Shown here: positions 20,169-33,096 of the stretch, in pieces | Layout of the letters: each line of letters begins with the position of its first letter | How positions within the stretch are numbered: the stretch's first letter is position 1 | DNA from: Planoprotostelium fungivorum | Lineage: Eukaryota > Evosea > Variosea > Cavosteliida > Cavosteliaceae | DNA length: 64,000 nucleotides | Assembly (NCBI GenBank): GCA_003024175.1 | Contig: MDYQ01000097.1 | Location: 1-64,000 of the forward strand | Direction of reading: 5' to 3' | Translations under genes and position numbers: made by a program | Notes under the pieces: model-generated | Database searches by the model: none | Told to the model about the DNA's origin: nothing | What the model saw: the letters and a program-made list of their open reading frames with translations, nothing else

Positions 20169-21948
20169 TCATTTATTGAACTCCGAACGAGCTTTCTTCT
20201 GCTTCTCTTGATTCTTATCAAATCTAGTCCGCTTCGATCCAGACATTTTACCTCTCTTCTCTTCAAATGTTCCTTCTCCCTTCAGTTTCATCCTCTCTTG
20301 TTCTTTCACCTTGCTTGTCTCTCTCCATCAGCTTGATGTATTTCGCTTTCTTCACTTCTGTCTCTTGAATGCGTTCGATCTCCTTCAGTCCCAATTCTAC
20401 GATGCTTGACTTGATCCACAGTTCAGAGTGGAACGATGTCACGTGCTCTCTCAACGAACACTGCGTCTCAGGGGGGTTCACTGTCCATTGAAGGTTGTCA
20501 TAGTTGCACTGCCAGAGTACTAGGGGAATTTCTGAGGCCATGAGATAGTTGGGCTTGTGGGGATTCGACTGCACATCCAGCAGCTGATCTATGATTGAGG
20601 GTTCCTCCATCTTCTGTCCCACGAGGAACAATACGGCGGCCATGCATCTGACCTGATACCGTCATGATCCTGGATGCATGGTTGAAGTGACACCTGATGC
20701 CACAGGAAGGCCGATCCTTTGATTGTCATGACATAGAGACGTCCTTCACTGTCTTCAGAGCTGATGGCATCGATGTTGAAGGATTCTACACTCCGAACAA
20801 AGTTCTCTACGTTGACGACATCCATCTTGCAGAAGTTTCTGAAATCGTGCTCTCCCAACAAGCTTTTCGCAGCTTCTCTCATGGCCTGCATGTCTCATCA
20901 TCTCCTCCATCTCTGCCACACACCTCGATATCGTACTCTCCGTTCTGTACGAAGAAATACTTGTAAGCACGCGATTTTGTATTGAACCTGTTCATGACTC
21001 AGATGTCTGAGCGAATGCTTGTGATCCTCTTGGTGCATTGTTTGTGATTGATATGGATAGGATGAGATACGCACCTGGCATCGAAGGAGAGAGAGACGGG
21101 GGCCCAATTCAAGATCCGGATGTCATCAGGGAGATGTGAGTTGATCATCTTGACGTAATCGATCTCCAAAGCGTCCTGTGCGATGGGTTTCTTTCCAGCT
21201 GAGATGAATCCCACTGATCCCTCTCCTCCTCCCCCCACGTTGGATCGAACATTTAATGACAGCACCTATTTTCATGTCATGTCACATAACATACAGATCT
21301 ATCATATCATTCATTTCTGGTCAGACGAGATGAAAGAGGGTCCCACCTGCGATACAGCACTCACACCCTTATCCGTTCTTCCACAACGTGAAAATTGACA
21401 CTCATTTCTTCCTGCAATGAGACGCAATCTCTCTAATGCGTCGAACACCTGCACATGGTTAAAATAGATAGTTATTACTCAGAGTTCACCTTGCCCTCGA
21501 CGGTTTCTGTCGTTTCGGTCTGAGAAGCTAGTCCTGTTGTTTTCAGCTATGAGTAGGACCCATTGGATACCTTTATATTGCCAGCCAAGGTACATCATTC
21601 GAAGTGCGATCCTGCGTTGTCCATAGTTGGAAAAATCAAACTCCTTTGGTTTCTTCTTCTCGCTCTTCTGTGTCACTGGTGTTCCTTGGATGGAATTCTA
21701 TGCATATCAGAAGCTACCGATCGTAATCACAGATGTGATCTTACTTGAGATTCGATACCTTTGGATGGTGTCATCTTTTTAATAATCATTTGCATTTGCT
21801 CGTTAATGGTCTCATCTTGTTGAACTTTTTGAAGAAGAGTATTAATCAACCGATGTTGCAACTCGATCAATTCGACAATCGATTGTCTGCTCTGATTTGA
21901 AATCGATTTGATGAGATCATCTGAGAGAACAGCAGTTTTCACATCCAT
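20169..21948 (-). CDS. PUS3: tRNA pseudouridine(38/39) synthase, PUS3/Deg1
   Basis: It isomerises uridine to pseudouridine at positions 38/39 of the tRNA anticodon stem-loop. The ATG at 21948 starts [11 protein letters not shown] and a helical N-terminal extension. The TruA-type catalytic domain follows: [14 protein letters not shown], then, after a 30-nt intron, [20 protein letters not shown] and [12 protein letters not shown] with the catalytic Asp. Next come [41 protein letters not shown] and [15 protein letters not shown] 37-nt intron near 20310-20346 joins RIQETE to [20 protein letters not shown], giving a basic C-terminal tail that ends at TGA 20171-20169; the unspliced alternative would stop at 20263. 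The catalytic domain is complete. Its neighbour, the SNF2 gene, ends about 140 bp upstream on the same strand. Confidence 0.9.
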
Positions 21949-22089
21949 GTTCGGCAAATGAGAAGAACGATCTTCACTTCAATAATTGATTGAATTACAT
22001 TTATTCTGAGAGGCCAGTGTGCGATACGAGTCACCTCTCGTTTATCAGCTGCCAGCTCTGGGGTACAATTGGTTTATGTTCACACAATT

Positions 22090-25000
22090 CTATATAGACA
22101 ACTCTAATGGTTGGACATCTTCCGCAAACATAACCTTCTAGTGTTATCACCTCAACATACACACTCGACTTACCTTCTTTCCCGTCTTTTTTGGTCTTTT
22201 GTTTTTTTGTTGTTTCGATTGCTTCACCAGACTCGATGTGATGTTCACCACGGTCTCCTGCTTCCTCTTGGGTGGACTCTTCTTTGGTGTCAATACCCCC
22301 GACGGTTTCTGTTTCTTCGCGATCTGCTGTGCTCTGACAGATGCACCCGAAGTCATCTTCTTCACTACACGCTTCCTCCAAGGATAGATAGGCACACTCT
22401 CAATGTCCAACGGCATGAACTTCGTCTGTCTCAAGAGTGCACTGACGTTCTTCTCCGTTGTCCCCCTCTCTGTTCTGTGTCATCTCCGTTGTTCATCTCA
22501 TCTCACCTTGATGGATTTTTGCATACTCTAGAATAAGTTCCTCAATAGTGTTCTCCATGATCAATTTCTCCACGCGAACTAAATGGATGAGATTGAGAGA
22601 AGGATCTTTGACTCACCAGGATTAACTTGTCCGATACGGTGAGCCCTCTTGATGGCCTGTGCCTCTTTTGCGGGATCCAAGATGGGGTCCACCATGAAGA
22701 TGTGTGTCGCCCTGGGCAGATTGATTCCATACGCTTCACGACATCAGTCATTCTCGTCGACGATGAACTCACCGGATAGTTGGGTGTTCATGAGGATGAC
22801 CTTGACGTCTTCACTCGTATTGAACGATGTGATGGCAGATGATCTGGCCGACGGTGTCTATTCCTTTCAGTCCACTCCTCCTTCAATGCCTCACTTGTTG
22901 ACTGTGAAATTCTACAAAGTGGATCTTCTCTTCGTCAAAAGCGAAGAGGATTCTGGCCAACGTATCGTCATACTGACTGAACACGATGGCTTTGCTCCTC
23001 TCGTCCAGATTCCTTATTCTATCCAATAGATATCTGAGTCATCAGAACTGTTCTTCTAAAACGATCTTACCGCAACTTTGTGGAGCGTGAATCCCCAGCA
23101 CATTCGTCGGTGGGAGTCTGTAGACAGGCATTCTTCTGTTCTGGTTCAGCATCATCTCAATCTTAATACATGATATATACTATATCTACATACATCGGCT
23201 ATACTCCTGCACTGCTCGAGCTCTGTAATTTGTTCCTCTGTCAAGAGGTACTTCTTCGTGAGGTATACTTCTTTGTCTCTCTCCTCAGCACTCATTTGTA
23301 GAAGCTTTTTGTTGTATTCCACCGTATCGTCAATAGTCTGTGACTTTGTTCATCTTCAATATGTACACCTCCTCACCTCCACAACTAGATTTCTCTGCTC
23401 AGGTTCTAAGCCATCCATCTCGAAACATGCCTCTCTGCTCTCTTCTCAACATAAGAAATAATCAAATTGTCACCTCAGCTTGTTAAAGGCTTCGAAAGCC
23501 TTTTTGCCGTTCTGTTTCGATAGGATGAAATCCACACCCTCTTCTCTGGATGATATGAAATTGACTCGGATCTGCGCAATAAATTGATTGTATCTCAGAG
23601 CTTCTCGTGGTGTAAATCTCAATTTGACAACTGGAGTTTGTGTAAGTGATGATACGATCGCCCGATTCACTGTCAGTCGTGCAAGGTGGAAGTACGACGT
23701 CTCTCAGTACATCTTCTTTTTGGTTCTTCAGCATGACAGACTTCACCATATCCAACAGCCTGTCATAGGCTTCTCTCTCTCGTCCCTTGAATGGTTTCTC
23801 GATCATCAATTTCCAGTACCTTCCACTGATGGCTCCATTGTATAAGTACTGTTCGAATCAGCCTCAATATCATTACCATTCAACCTTGAAATGGCCGTAG
23901 AGGAAACTGAGTTCGGCATCTAATGATGTGTTTGGTGTGGGTGTACCAGTAACAACCCATCTGCAACATTCAGCAGGAACGATCCACGTTCAACCTCACT
24001 TTCTCTCTGCCCAGAACTTTCCAATGAGACTCGATTGCCTCGTTGCATCTGATCCAAGTACATGCCCCTCATCGATAATCACTCTGAAACATCCATCAAT
24101 CCATGACGGTGCTTCATCCCCACCTCTTCCAGCAGACTTGAAAGAACACAGAGACATCATCGACCTCTTTACACACAGTGCATCTCCTCTCTCCATCGAT
24201 GATCTGCACTGGTCAGACAGTATGGATCACGGGGGATCGATCCACCTCAAATTGACACAGACCCTCGCATCGGTCATCTGATTTCTTCATCTTCTTGAGC
24301 TCTTCGATGCGTTGTATGACCGTGTAGGATGTGAGAACAATGTCGTATTCGATCAACCTTTCCGGTAAGATTGGAAGCTCCGATGAATTCTTGATGATCA
24401 ACATGTTGAGCGTTCCATCTTTCACAAACTAGTTGGATGAGTTCGATCAGATGATCCAGTGCACCTTGTACACTTCTTGTGACCATTGATCCAACAAAGC
24501 TGCGGGCATGATCACTGATCAAATGAGGATGATATTCGGATTTCTACGATGTCACCGAGAGAAGCATGTGACATGTGTATGGTGTAGGATCTCAATGCTG
24601 AAGTTCGCAGCGTGTTGGGTCTCTGCTCTTCCCAGACTGTGATGTTTGGCATCTGGATGATTTCAAAATCGACGGCACTGATTCTCTTACCGGTAGCTGT
24701 GATATATGATCCTTGATGTCTGCAGGGAGAATGAGATCGTCTCGAGTGACATCCCAATGCTCTCTGACGTATTGAGAACACATGTCTGCGATGAATCAGT
24801 CTGTGACGTTCGAATTCGATCACCTTTGAGAGACCAGATCTCTCCATTCTGGTCCGTTCGAGGTTGGACTTGGGTGTATTGTGGGGGAGGAACAGAATAT
24901 CTTCCTTTAGTGTTGAGTATCGCTCCTAAACACATGGCAGTCTTTCCAGTGCCCTAACTCTCGGTTGAACATCTTTGCACGAACACGAAGACGACAGCAG

Positions 25001-25531
25001 GAAGACGTGAAGACGAAGAGGATCTCACCATGTCCTCGCAGAGAATACCGCCTCGGACTTGTTCTATTGGACGGGGTGCTACGGCTGAGACTTGCTTTTT
25101 GGTCAGACATTTCCATGTCGTCTCTCCTGATTCATGGTCAGTTGATGCGCGACGCGTTGAGTCAGACCATCTTGGTCGATTTGTTCCACCCATTCTGGAT
25201 GAGGAAACGATTCTCGCCTCTCTTCTCTCATGATCATGCGTCGAATCGTCTTCTACTCGATTATTAGAACACTGATGCTAACCAGTCACTCACCTTTTGG
25301 TAATCATACAGAGCAATGTTGTCACGGAAGGATGACAGATACTCTACTTCTCTGGAAGGAGAGATAACATCTATCTCGGAGTGATTCCCTAGATCGAACA
25401 GGAGACTATTTAGGCGGAAGGGATCAGTGAACGATGTAGCATCCTGAATATTTCGTAAGAGAGGGGAGTTGAGCATTGTCACATACTTCGTTAATATCAA
25501 AGAAGTCCTCAGGTTCGGTATAATCGAACAT
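22090..25531 (-). CDS. SNF2-family DNA-dependent ATPase
   Basis: The protein begins [14 protein letters not shown] (ATG 25531), followed by a 44-nt intron and ALYDYQ. The helicase core is in order: [18 protein letters not shown] (motif I, split by an intron), [19 protein letters not shown] (Ia/Ib region), [11 protein letters not shown] (DEGH box, motif II) and [10 protein letters not shown] (motif III). After a long insert with [15 protein letters not shown] come [36 protein letters not shown] (motif V) and [13 protein letters not shown] (motif VI). The tail is Lys-rich ([18 protein letters not shown]), then [15 protein letters not shown] to a TAG at 22092-22090. A DEGH box with this VTGTPT context is usual in Rad5/Rad16-like and fungal SNF2 proteins rather than classical remodellers. 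No RING was recognised between the lobes. A 99-bp gap separates it from the divergent CDT1 gene. Confidence 0.88.
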
Positions 25532-25630
25532 GGTAATCGAGGCAGTTCCAATGCGGGCAGGAATTTACTGCAATTCTACAATGAGCCAGGAAAAAAAATC
25601 CCACCGAAGCAGTCGAACATCTCACAGAGC
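25532..25630. promoter_or_regulatory. bidirectional promoter, SNF2 gene / CDT1
   Basis: Only 99 bp separate the start codons of two divergent genes, so both promoters must lie here or inside the transcribed regions. I see an A-rich run (25590-25600) but no defined motif. Confidence 0.6.
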
Positions 25631-26990
25631 ATGCCTCCTAAGAATACAAAATCAACCGCAAAAAGCAAATCAGATGCTCCCGCTACCAGAAAGACCTCAA
25701 TTAAGAGGAAGGTATAATCTGATCCGATCTCTTGAGATGTAGCATTGACTCTCTTCAGGCAGCAGCAATCGAAACGTCGACCAACGATGAGTCTTTACAA
25801 CCAAAATACAGACCGAGCGCCAGAGGTGACCAACTTGCTTAGAGTTCACTGAACATCATCAGCGATGAAGATGGCTCAGATGGCAGAAGATATGGACAAA
25901 CGTGACAGTATAAAAGTAGAGATCTACATAACGTAAGCTGACATACTGATGGAGAATAGAATGATAGCAAGTCTGAGGCGAAAGAGGATAAAATGATTTT
26001 GGCCTCACCAACTTCCAATCCAGTGAGTGATATTTGTGCGAAATGCAAATGTTCACCTGTGCAGTCGAATCTGACACCTAAATCGCCATCTATTCTAAAG
26101 AAATCGACTGCATCGCCCGTTAAGAAAGTCAAATTTGCATCAGAGCCTCGTCCTTCGCAGGTTGTTTCTTCTCCTCTCACTCCAGACTCCACTCAGCAAC
26201 AAAAATTACCTCTGAAACTGAAGGAAATACTCGACGTGAGTACCTTCCATCTCTCGTACGTCTGAATTGCGTAGCATTTTGAAGACCTCGAAGTGGCCCT
26301 CACTTACTTGGAGGGAAGAAAAACAATCTGTACCTTTGACAAATTGAATCGAGCATTCAACAGCATGTCTCACAGGTAGACGATTTGTATACGTTCATTG
26401 ACACAGACAGAGATCTATCACTTCGAACGTTGGGTCAGATTCGCACCGTTTATCCCGATGGCTACGACTTTGCCATCCTGAGGAAAGATCTCGTCATCAT
26501 GAGGCGATTGACCGACAGAGAACTCGAATTACACCCGGAATCGAAGGAAGAGCACTTCACCATGATCAAATCTCAATCAGAACTACGAGCCCGTCGCATT
26601 CAATTTCGAAAAAATCTGCGAACTATAGCCCTCCGCGTGTTGCAGGTTGACGGACATTGTCTCTGTATCCATCTGAATAGAGAGTAGAAGTCGGGCGACC
26701 AGGACATCGAGCCGAGTGAAATACCAACACCACCCACGGAGCTACCGACACCAAAACCGAAACCCGTTCAGATGAAAAATTTGCCGACCCAACAAACGAC
26801 AGAGAAGGAAGTGGAGTTGACGAAGGAGGAAATGGAGGAGATTAGAAGTAGGCCGATCGACGGAGAGCTGGAAGGTTTAGATCCCGAATTAGTCTTCAAG
26901 GTGGGAGTGCCTCGCGATCAGGGGATGACGAGCGATCAGATTCGAAGGAAGGCATTGCTCAAGAAACAAGCGAAGGAACGAGGGGAGTAG
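25631..26990 (+). CDS. CDT1: DNA replication licensing factor Cdt1
   Basis: Cdt1 loads the MCM helicase at replication origins. ATG 25631 starts a basic, disordered N-terminus (MPPKNTKSTAKSKSDAPATR, later KKSTASPVKKVKFASEPRP), as in known Cdt1 proteins. The conserved middle domain reads LPLKLKEILD, HFEDLEVALTYLEGR, FDKLNRAFNSMSHR and LRTLGQIRTVYPDGYDF, the helical signature of the Cdt1 winged-helix/geminin-binding region. A Pro-rich linker (IPTPPTELPTPKPKPVQ) leads to a C-terminal MCM-binding-type region (LTKEEMEEIRSRPIDGE ... SDQIRRKALLKKQAKERGE). Roughly six introns. One of about 50 nt (GTTGACGG...GTAGAAG) must be spliced to keep the frame before the linker. Convergent with the PI3K gene, 105 bp away. 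Confidence 0.82.
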
Positions 26991-27095
26991 GCCATCGCAG
27001 TGCATGACATCACAGAGTAAATGATCGCTCAGAGGAGGGAGGCCGTAGAGGGTTGTCTGATTGGTGCAGAATGAATTGCAAAAACGAAACAGACT

Positions 27096-30000
27096 TTATG
27101 AATTACCGCCGTCCCAAGAGCTGTTTGAACCCTGCTTGCTCCCCGGCATGACGGACATTCTATTTTCAATGTTCTTGTCCTTCTTCACTTTCTTCCCGTG
27201 GACCATGTTGTGTACAAAGAAGTTGAGTTGTGTGGCTTTCGTTCGCAGACTCTTGAAGATCAAATCAGTAAAGTACGCAGTCGCCTCATCGTCCGTCAAC
27301 TCCAAACGGAGTGAGTCTCTCAGATATTCAACGTCTTCCGTAGACTCTAGTTCCGGTATACCACACGGCAACATCTGTATGTATTAGCGTAGTTCACACA
27401 CCAGACTCACCATAGTCAACAAGTTGATGAACACGTGAGCGTGCTTGCGCAGGATGTTGTAGGCCTGACAGCACAGCGCGACGAACTCTCCGATCTTCTC
27501 TGACTTCTCCCAGGATGTCTTCTTCGTCTTCGTGGGGTCCAACACGTGAGCGAAATCTTTAGTGAAAACGAAGGGCGCTCTGTCGTGTGTTATCTTCTGA
27601 TGATCAGTCGAGCTCACCTGTCTCGCGATACTCCCGCAAACTTCTCCCAGTGACCCAGAACTCTTCCGAAATCTAATCGAGTGAGAATGAGAGAGGAAGA
27701 ACGACGCACCAATGTGTAAGAGGCACCCGTCTTCCTTCAGCATGATGTTCTCGTTGTGTCTGTCTCCTATTCCCAGCACGTAGGTCGCCACGCAATATCC
27801 CGCTAATGATCGCTTGAAATTGTTGATGCATTGTTCCAACGTCTCTGATTTCTCATCAGCTGAATCCTCTCTCCTCGCTCACCTTCGTTCGGGTTCTTCT
27901 CACACAACCACTTGTAAAGATAATTCTTCTTGAAGGCAGCTGTCGCTCCTCCTTGGTCCTTTATTTATTCAGTGTACGTCTCTCTCGTAAAACTCACCAT
28001 CTGGATGTCAAATATCGTCTTGCAATTGCGGACTACCTGATGAGGGTTAATTCGGTCGTGGGTTATACACTTGCCTCCACTAAACCTCGACTATCTCCCG
28101 TTGGAATGATCTTGTAGTGAGTCATCTGTAGATCCATGCCATGTTGTTGCCACATCTTTGTTCATGTCATTTTCATCCGACTGTGGAAAGATAGACTCAC
28201 GTTATCAAACAGACGGAAGGCGTGAAGGATGAGGGCGTCTTGCCTGAGATCGTCACCCACCTTGAAGATGGCTTCGTATTCGTTTCCGTCAGCACATTTG
28301 AACGATACAAACAGAGGCAACTACTTGAATGAGAACTCTAATTGCGATCTCTCCTCACCGTTTTCGATTCAAAGTAGGAGCATTTCTCCGTGATGATCTC
28401 GTTCAGTTGGAGCGTGGGATCGATGGGCAGAGAATACCTTTCATCTCATCACCCCATGATTCGTCATAGTCGTGATATTCATCTTGTGCACTCACCTTCC
28501 GTTTCCTCCTTGCTCCTCTCTGTCTCCCTCAATGGCATTGATTGCCTTCCAGAATGTCATATCACGATCTGATGGTTTACACGTCTGTGTGGACAGGGCC
28601 ACTTGACTGAGCTGACCTGCTATCGGTCAGGTCTTTGCTTCGTGTGGATCCGAATCACCCAGCAATTCGTCCTGTCTGGTCAGTTGTTTCCTCAACTTGG
28701 CACCACAACCCAACAAGAAGGATTCCAGTAACACTTGATACCTCTCCGTATGTGGTGGCTTGACTTCCGACTGAACGACGTCATCATGGATGGATGCATC
28801 GACATCGCTCACCCTCAGATTCCAGAAGACCATGTGTGCCGTTCTCAGATCCATCAGAGACCTCCTGAGGAACAATTTGGACACCGGGTTGTAGTAGTAC
28901 GTCTCGTTCTTCAGAACCTGATCCATTGTTACACACTCGTCTCTTCTTGTATCCTACCTGCACCAACTGAGGCACAACGTCCTGAAACGATTCGTTGTCC
29001 GCCTGCGAAAATGAGTGGAGATGTTTCGTATTTCTCACCTTGGATAGAATCTGACAAGCAAATTCGGAGATCCTTGGATCTGGATACTTTCCGTTCAATA
29101 GCTCGAGAGCCTCTTGCACCGATGGATTACTCCACGTCTTCATCAGTCTGCATTCTTCAGTCATCGTCCCATCCAATCGATCACCTGATGGCCTCATTCA
29201 GAGCCTCACGGTCACCCCACGAGAAGGAGAGGAGAAATTTGGGGAGGGCTCTGGGATTCTTTGGAAGGGAAGCTCTATTCTCCCAGATCAACTCCTTCTC
29301 TTCCCTCGTCAATTCTCCCAGTGAGTCTGTCTCTTTCACTCTCTACCTCTCATCGTGCTCACCCTTCTTCAGTATAGCCGCCAGCTGATTCTGGCCGTCT
29401 GTTCCTGATTTGGATGGCACTTTGTTCACGGGCTGTTGATGTGAGAGTCGTTCTCTCTCCATTTCACCTTCTTATTCGTGCTGCTCGCTTTCGTCTCAAA
29501 GTTGAACTCTACGAAGCTCGTGTGATAGTCTTCCATTTTGATCGTCAGCGTGAGATCATCCATATCGTTGTGTGCCGTCGCTACACATGATCAACTCCTT
29601 GATTCATACAGGGTTCATCTTCTCACCGTGCGAACTGAGGAAAGGTTGATCGGTCCACAACCTGAGTAGATGCGAACCCCTCTTTAGGATGTTGAATTGA
29701 TCGAAGATGGGGAAGAGACACCACCCCAACAGTTCCGATTTGTTCAGATCGTATCCTTCCGCTTGCTTCACTCCGTGCACCATGAAGCACACCTTTGTAC
29801 TCTGCATCCTTCAATCTCAACATCTCACGTGAAATGTGATCGTAGAGGAAGAGAAGACACACCACAGGCAGTTGTAACAGAGCGATGTTGGTCATCATGG
29901 GCTGAGGTGCGATGTCCATGTTCTTCGTCGTGATGGCAACAGAGTGACACCTGGGAGATATTGCTTCATCTCCACACACCAATTCGATTGAAACGACGAT

Positions 30001-32998
30001 GTACGTGTGACTTCGTATCTCGGACTTGAAGTCGTCGTTACATTGTAGATTCTCGAATCGAAGAGCGAAATTCTGTGGAGCAACCAGAGGAGAGTTGATG
30101 CTGATCGTCGTCTTGGGTCCGTTCATTCCCTATCCGTCTCATTCTTCCCACTATCTCCACGTTTGAATCGTGTCATTCTCACCTCGACGTTCTTCTCATC
30201 GTTCAATCTGGCCGTCTTGATACCTGCCGTGTTCTTATCCACGATGTCGATCTCCACGATGGGAATCGCATTGGCCTTCAACAAGTGTCTCTCTGCTGTA
30301 CAGACATCAACATGCTTGAACCTCAGATTCATCTTACCTCCAGTCGATTCATCAGGAGATGCCAAGTTCTTCTCGATCATGGATCTCGTGGTGGAATCTC
30401 TGACGCTCTTGACGATGGTAGTGCTTTGCTTCAGCGTCACGTCTGTAGTGTTATCGATATATTCGTCCTTCCCACTGATTCGGATCAGGTAATTCTTCGC
30501 CTCCATTTTTTTCGTCTCTGCTGTGCTGGCCAATGCTTTCGATACAACCTGCTCTACTCTTCATCTCCTTCCTTCTATTACATACATGGCAGAGTGAAGA
30601 TAAGAATAACGAGATGGTAATTATGAGATGTAGACGAACCTGGGAGGGGGTATCATCACCGGAGGCGTGTAAGAGATGAGTCTTTCCCTCTGCGGGGAGA
30701 TTGCACTGGAGGAGGAAGGGAGGGATCTTCATGTTCTTCGATGTGGCCTTGGGTAAAACCGAACACTTGTAGTACCATCTCGCCTTCTCGATCTTCTTCC
30801 CTCCTGATGGATAGATCTCTTTGTACAGTGACATTCGCAATCTTATCGGCAGTCAGGTCAGCGAATATCCTGTATACGCACTTGTACATCTCTCTGTGAA
30901 AGTGCTCTATCTGTCTCATCCATCAAAATGTGGTCATCAAACAGTCGTTTGAAATAAACACGCGAATAAAATCGAGATGAATTATGATTATGAAATGAAT
31001 TACAGAGTATGCGTACCTCATCAGACGACTCTGGCACGGTCCACGTGAGAATCTTCCCGATGAGAAAGCTCATGTTGCGTTCTATCTCGGCTTGCTTGGC
31101 TCCTTTGAGCTGAACACATCCGATCCTCACCCTCGGATCAGCTGTCTCTCATTCAGTTTCCTCCTTTTCTTTCTTCTCACCTGGTGGTGCCGGTGTCGCT
31201 CTCCTGTTCCTCTTCATCTGTTCTTGATCCTATTCATCGTCATACTCCATCGCAGTAAATAGAAACGTGGGAGTTCTAATCTTGATGAATGAGAAACAAA
31301 TGACTCACATCAGCGATGAGCCATATGCTGCTGGCCGCTCGATTGTTCTGAGCGAGGGTCCTCTTCCTCCTCATCGTCCCCGGAACTAAATCGTTGTGCC
31401 CCGGCGCTGCTTTCTGCACTCGGTTGAGTTCGTCTCGTAATTCGATTTCACCTGTTCTGTGAGTACAGGGGAGGTGGGTTGAGATCCCGGTGGAGAAAGA
31501 GTGGAGTCTCTCTTCTCTTGCGTCTGCCTCCTCTCGTAGTTCTTGATCCAATTGATCCTCGTCTGGTTGTCCGCCACCGTCTTCAACAGAAAGTTGGACG
31601 TCTCTGCATCGACGGAAGGATCTCTCCTCATCATGTTGCTGGCTCTCTGTAATTTCTCCACGGCTGACATGTAGATGACCCTGGCCTCCGTGTACTTTTC
31701 TTGTTTGTCCATCTGAACGGCGGTCTTGGCCAGTGATAATCCGGCCTCCATGTGCTCCCTGTTCGACTCAGTTGTCTCTCTCGTTCGAGAACTCACTGCC
31801 ATGGTTTCTTCACTTCGACGGGTGAGGTCAGAGTGGTAGCTCGGCTGATGGCGATTGATTTCCTGTCCGGAATGTTGGCCTTATTGAAGATGGCACTCTC
31901 CCTCTTCCTTCCCTTTCGGAGGGGCTCAGGCTTCGGATTATCTTTGAGTTGAGAGACTCTGTGATTCACCATGGGGGAGCTGCTTTCGGTCAGTGTCGCG
32001 AGTGATGTAGAGGCACCTCTTGCCACTCTCGGTGGATTCTTCAGAAGTGCTTCCGCCCTTGACGAATCCTTTGATGAGTGACATTCCTGATATGGTGAGT
32101 GATCGTGGAGTGAGATGATGACTGGAGATGATGGGGATGTGCTGTCTGTTCGATGTTTATCACTCACCAGAATCTAAGAGCGTTCGGCGCTTCTCTGGTT
32201 CTGAATCGAACAATTTGTCCTTCTTCTCTTTCTTCTCTTTGTCTTTTTCTTTTTCTTTGTCCTTCTATTGTATTGTCAACTCTACTAATTGTCGTGATCA
32301 CATCCACCTTATCTTTGTCTTTTGCTTTTCGTATATTTTCCTTCTCCGTTTCCTTCTCCTTCTCCCTCTCCTTTTCTTTTTCTCTCTCTTTCTCTTTTTC
32401 TTTCTCTTTTTCTTTCTCTTTTTCTTTCTCTTTCTCCTTCTCTTTCTCCTTCTCTTTCTCTTTCTCCTTCTCTTTCTCTTTCTCCTTCTCTTTCTCTTTC
32501 TCCTTCTCTTTCTTGTCTGCCTCTTTTTCTTTCTCTTTCAGAGAGAAATCCTTACTAACATCTGAACTTCCTATCTTGGTAGGTGGTGATTTTGGTGTAG
32601 GTGAAGTTGGATTTGATTTGACCTGTGAAGGATGACGTTCCATCGTAAATTCGGACGACAATGTGCCCACCCTGCTGGTCTCAGATGATTTCGTGGCATC
32701 TAATTTCGACGCGAGCCCAATTGGTTTCTGTGGAATGACGGGAGGAGAAGATGTGTCTTTGAGAACGGGTGAAGGTGGAACAGATGGAGGGGAAACAGCA
32801 GGGACACTCTGTACTCTCGGTTTAGTCGGAGGTGTGTCTTTTGTTTTTGATGCAGTTCCGACGGGAGTCAGAGACCTCTTAGGTGCACCCGGTTTTGTTC
32901 CCTCTATTTGGAAGATCAACTCAACGCTCGATCCTGATGCGTTCACCTTTGTTTGACCAAAAGTTCCTCGCATCTGAAGCAGAGGGACCGTCAGACAT
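27096..32998 (-). CDS. class I phosphatidylinositol 3-kinase with N-terminal MIT domain
   Basis: The ATG at 32998 ([17 protein letters not shown]) is followed by a Pro/Ser-rich region and a long Lys/Glu repeat (32330-32545). A 47-nt intron (GTGAAGAAACC...CAACTGAG) then joins in frame to [20 protein letters not shown]...[16 protein letters not shown], an MIT domain (about 31520-31770). The PI3K body follows: a region starting [20 protein letters not shown], the Ras-binding domain ([16 protein letters not shown]), a C2 domain, the helical domain ([45 protein letters not shown]), and the kinase domain with [31 protein letters not shown] and [14 protein letters not shown] after splicing, then [14 protein letters not shown]. 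It phosphorylates the 3-OH of phosphoinositides, and the RBD marks class I. The MIT portion could instead be a separate gene starting at ATG 31802, but the splice across makes one frame. About 1,500 residues. Confidence 0.85.
32330..32545. repeat. (TTTCTCTTTCTCCTTC)n, Lys/Glu-coding repeat in the PI3K gene
   Basis: A nearly pure pyrimidine tract on the plus strand made of TTTCTC and TTCTCC hexamers. In the minus-strand PI3K frame it encodes a (KEKE)n run of about 65 residues, expected to be a single charged helix or disordered spacer between the Pro-rich N-terminus and the MIT domain. Plus-strand frames here (Ser/Phe-rich) are artefacts of the repeat. Confidence 0.85.
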
Positions 32999-33096
32999 TG
33001 TCGTATGATTCACTCGTCCGATCCTCAGTCAGGATGTAGCTGATGACCCAGTACAACCTATTTCGATGGTTGGATTATGTTCGTAGACAATCAAGG
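32999..33096. promoter_or_regulatory. bidirectional promoter, PI3K gene / CH-C2 gene
   Basis: Only 98 bp separate the two divergent start codons. No defined element was recognised. Confidence 0.55.

Noticed and set aside
32128-32635. Plus-strand Ser/Phe-rich open frames
   Set aside because: Complement of the Lys/Glu repeat in the minus-strand PI3K gene; no independent coding signal.
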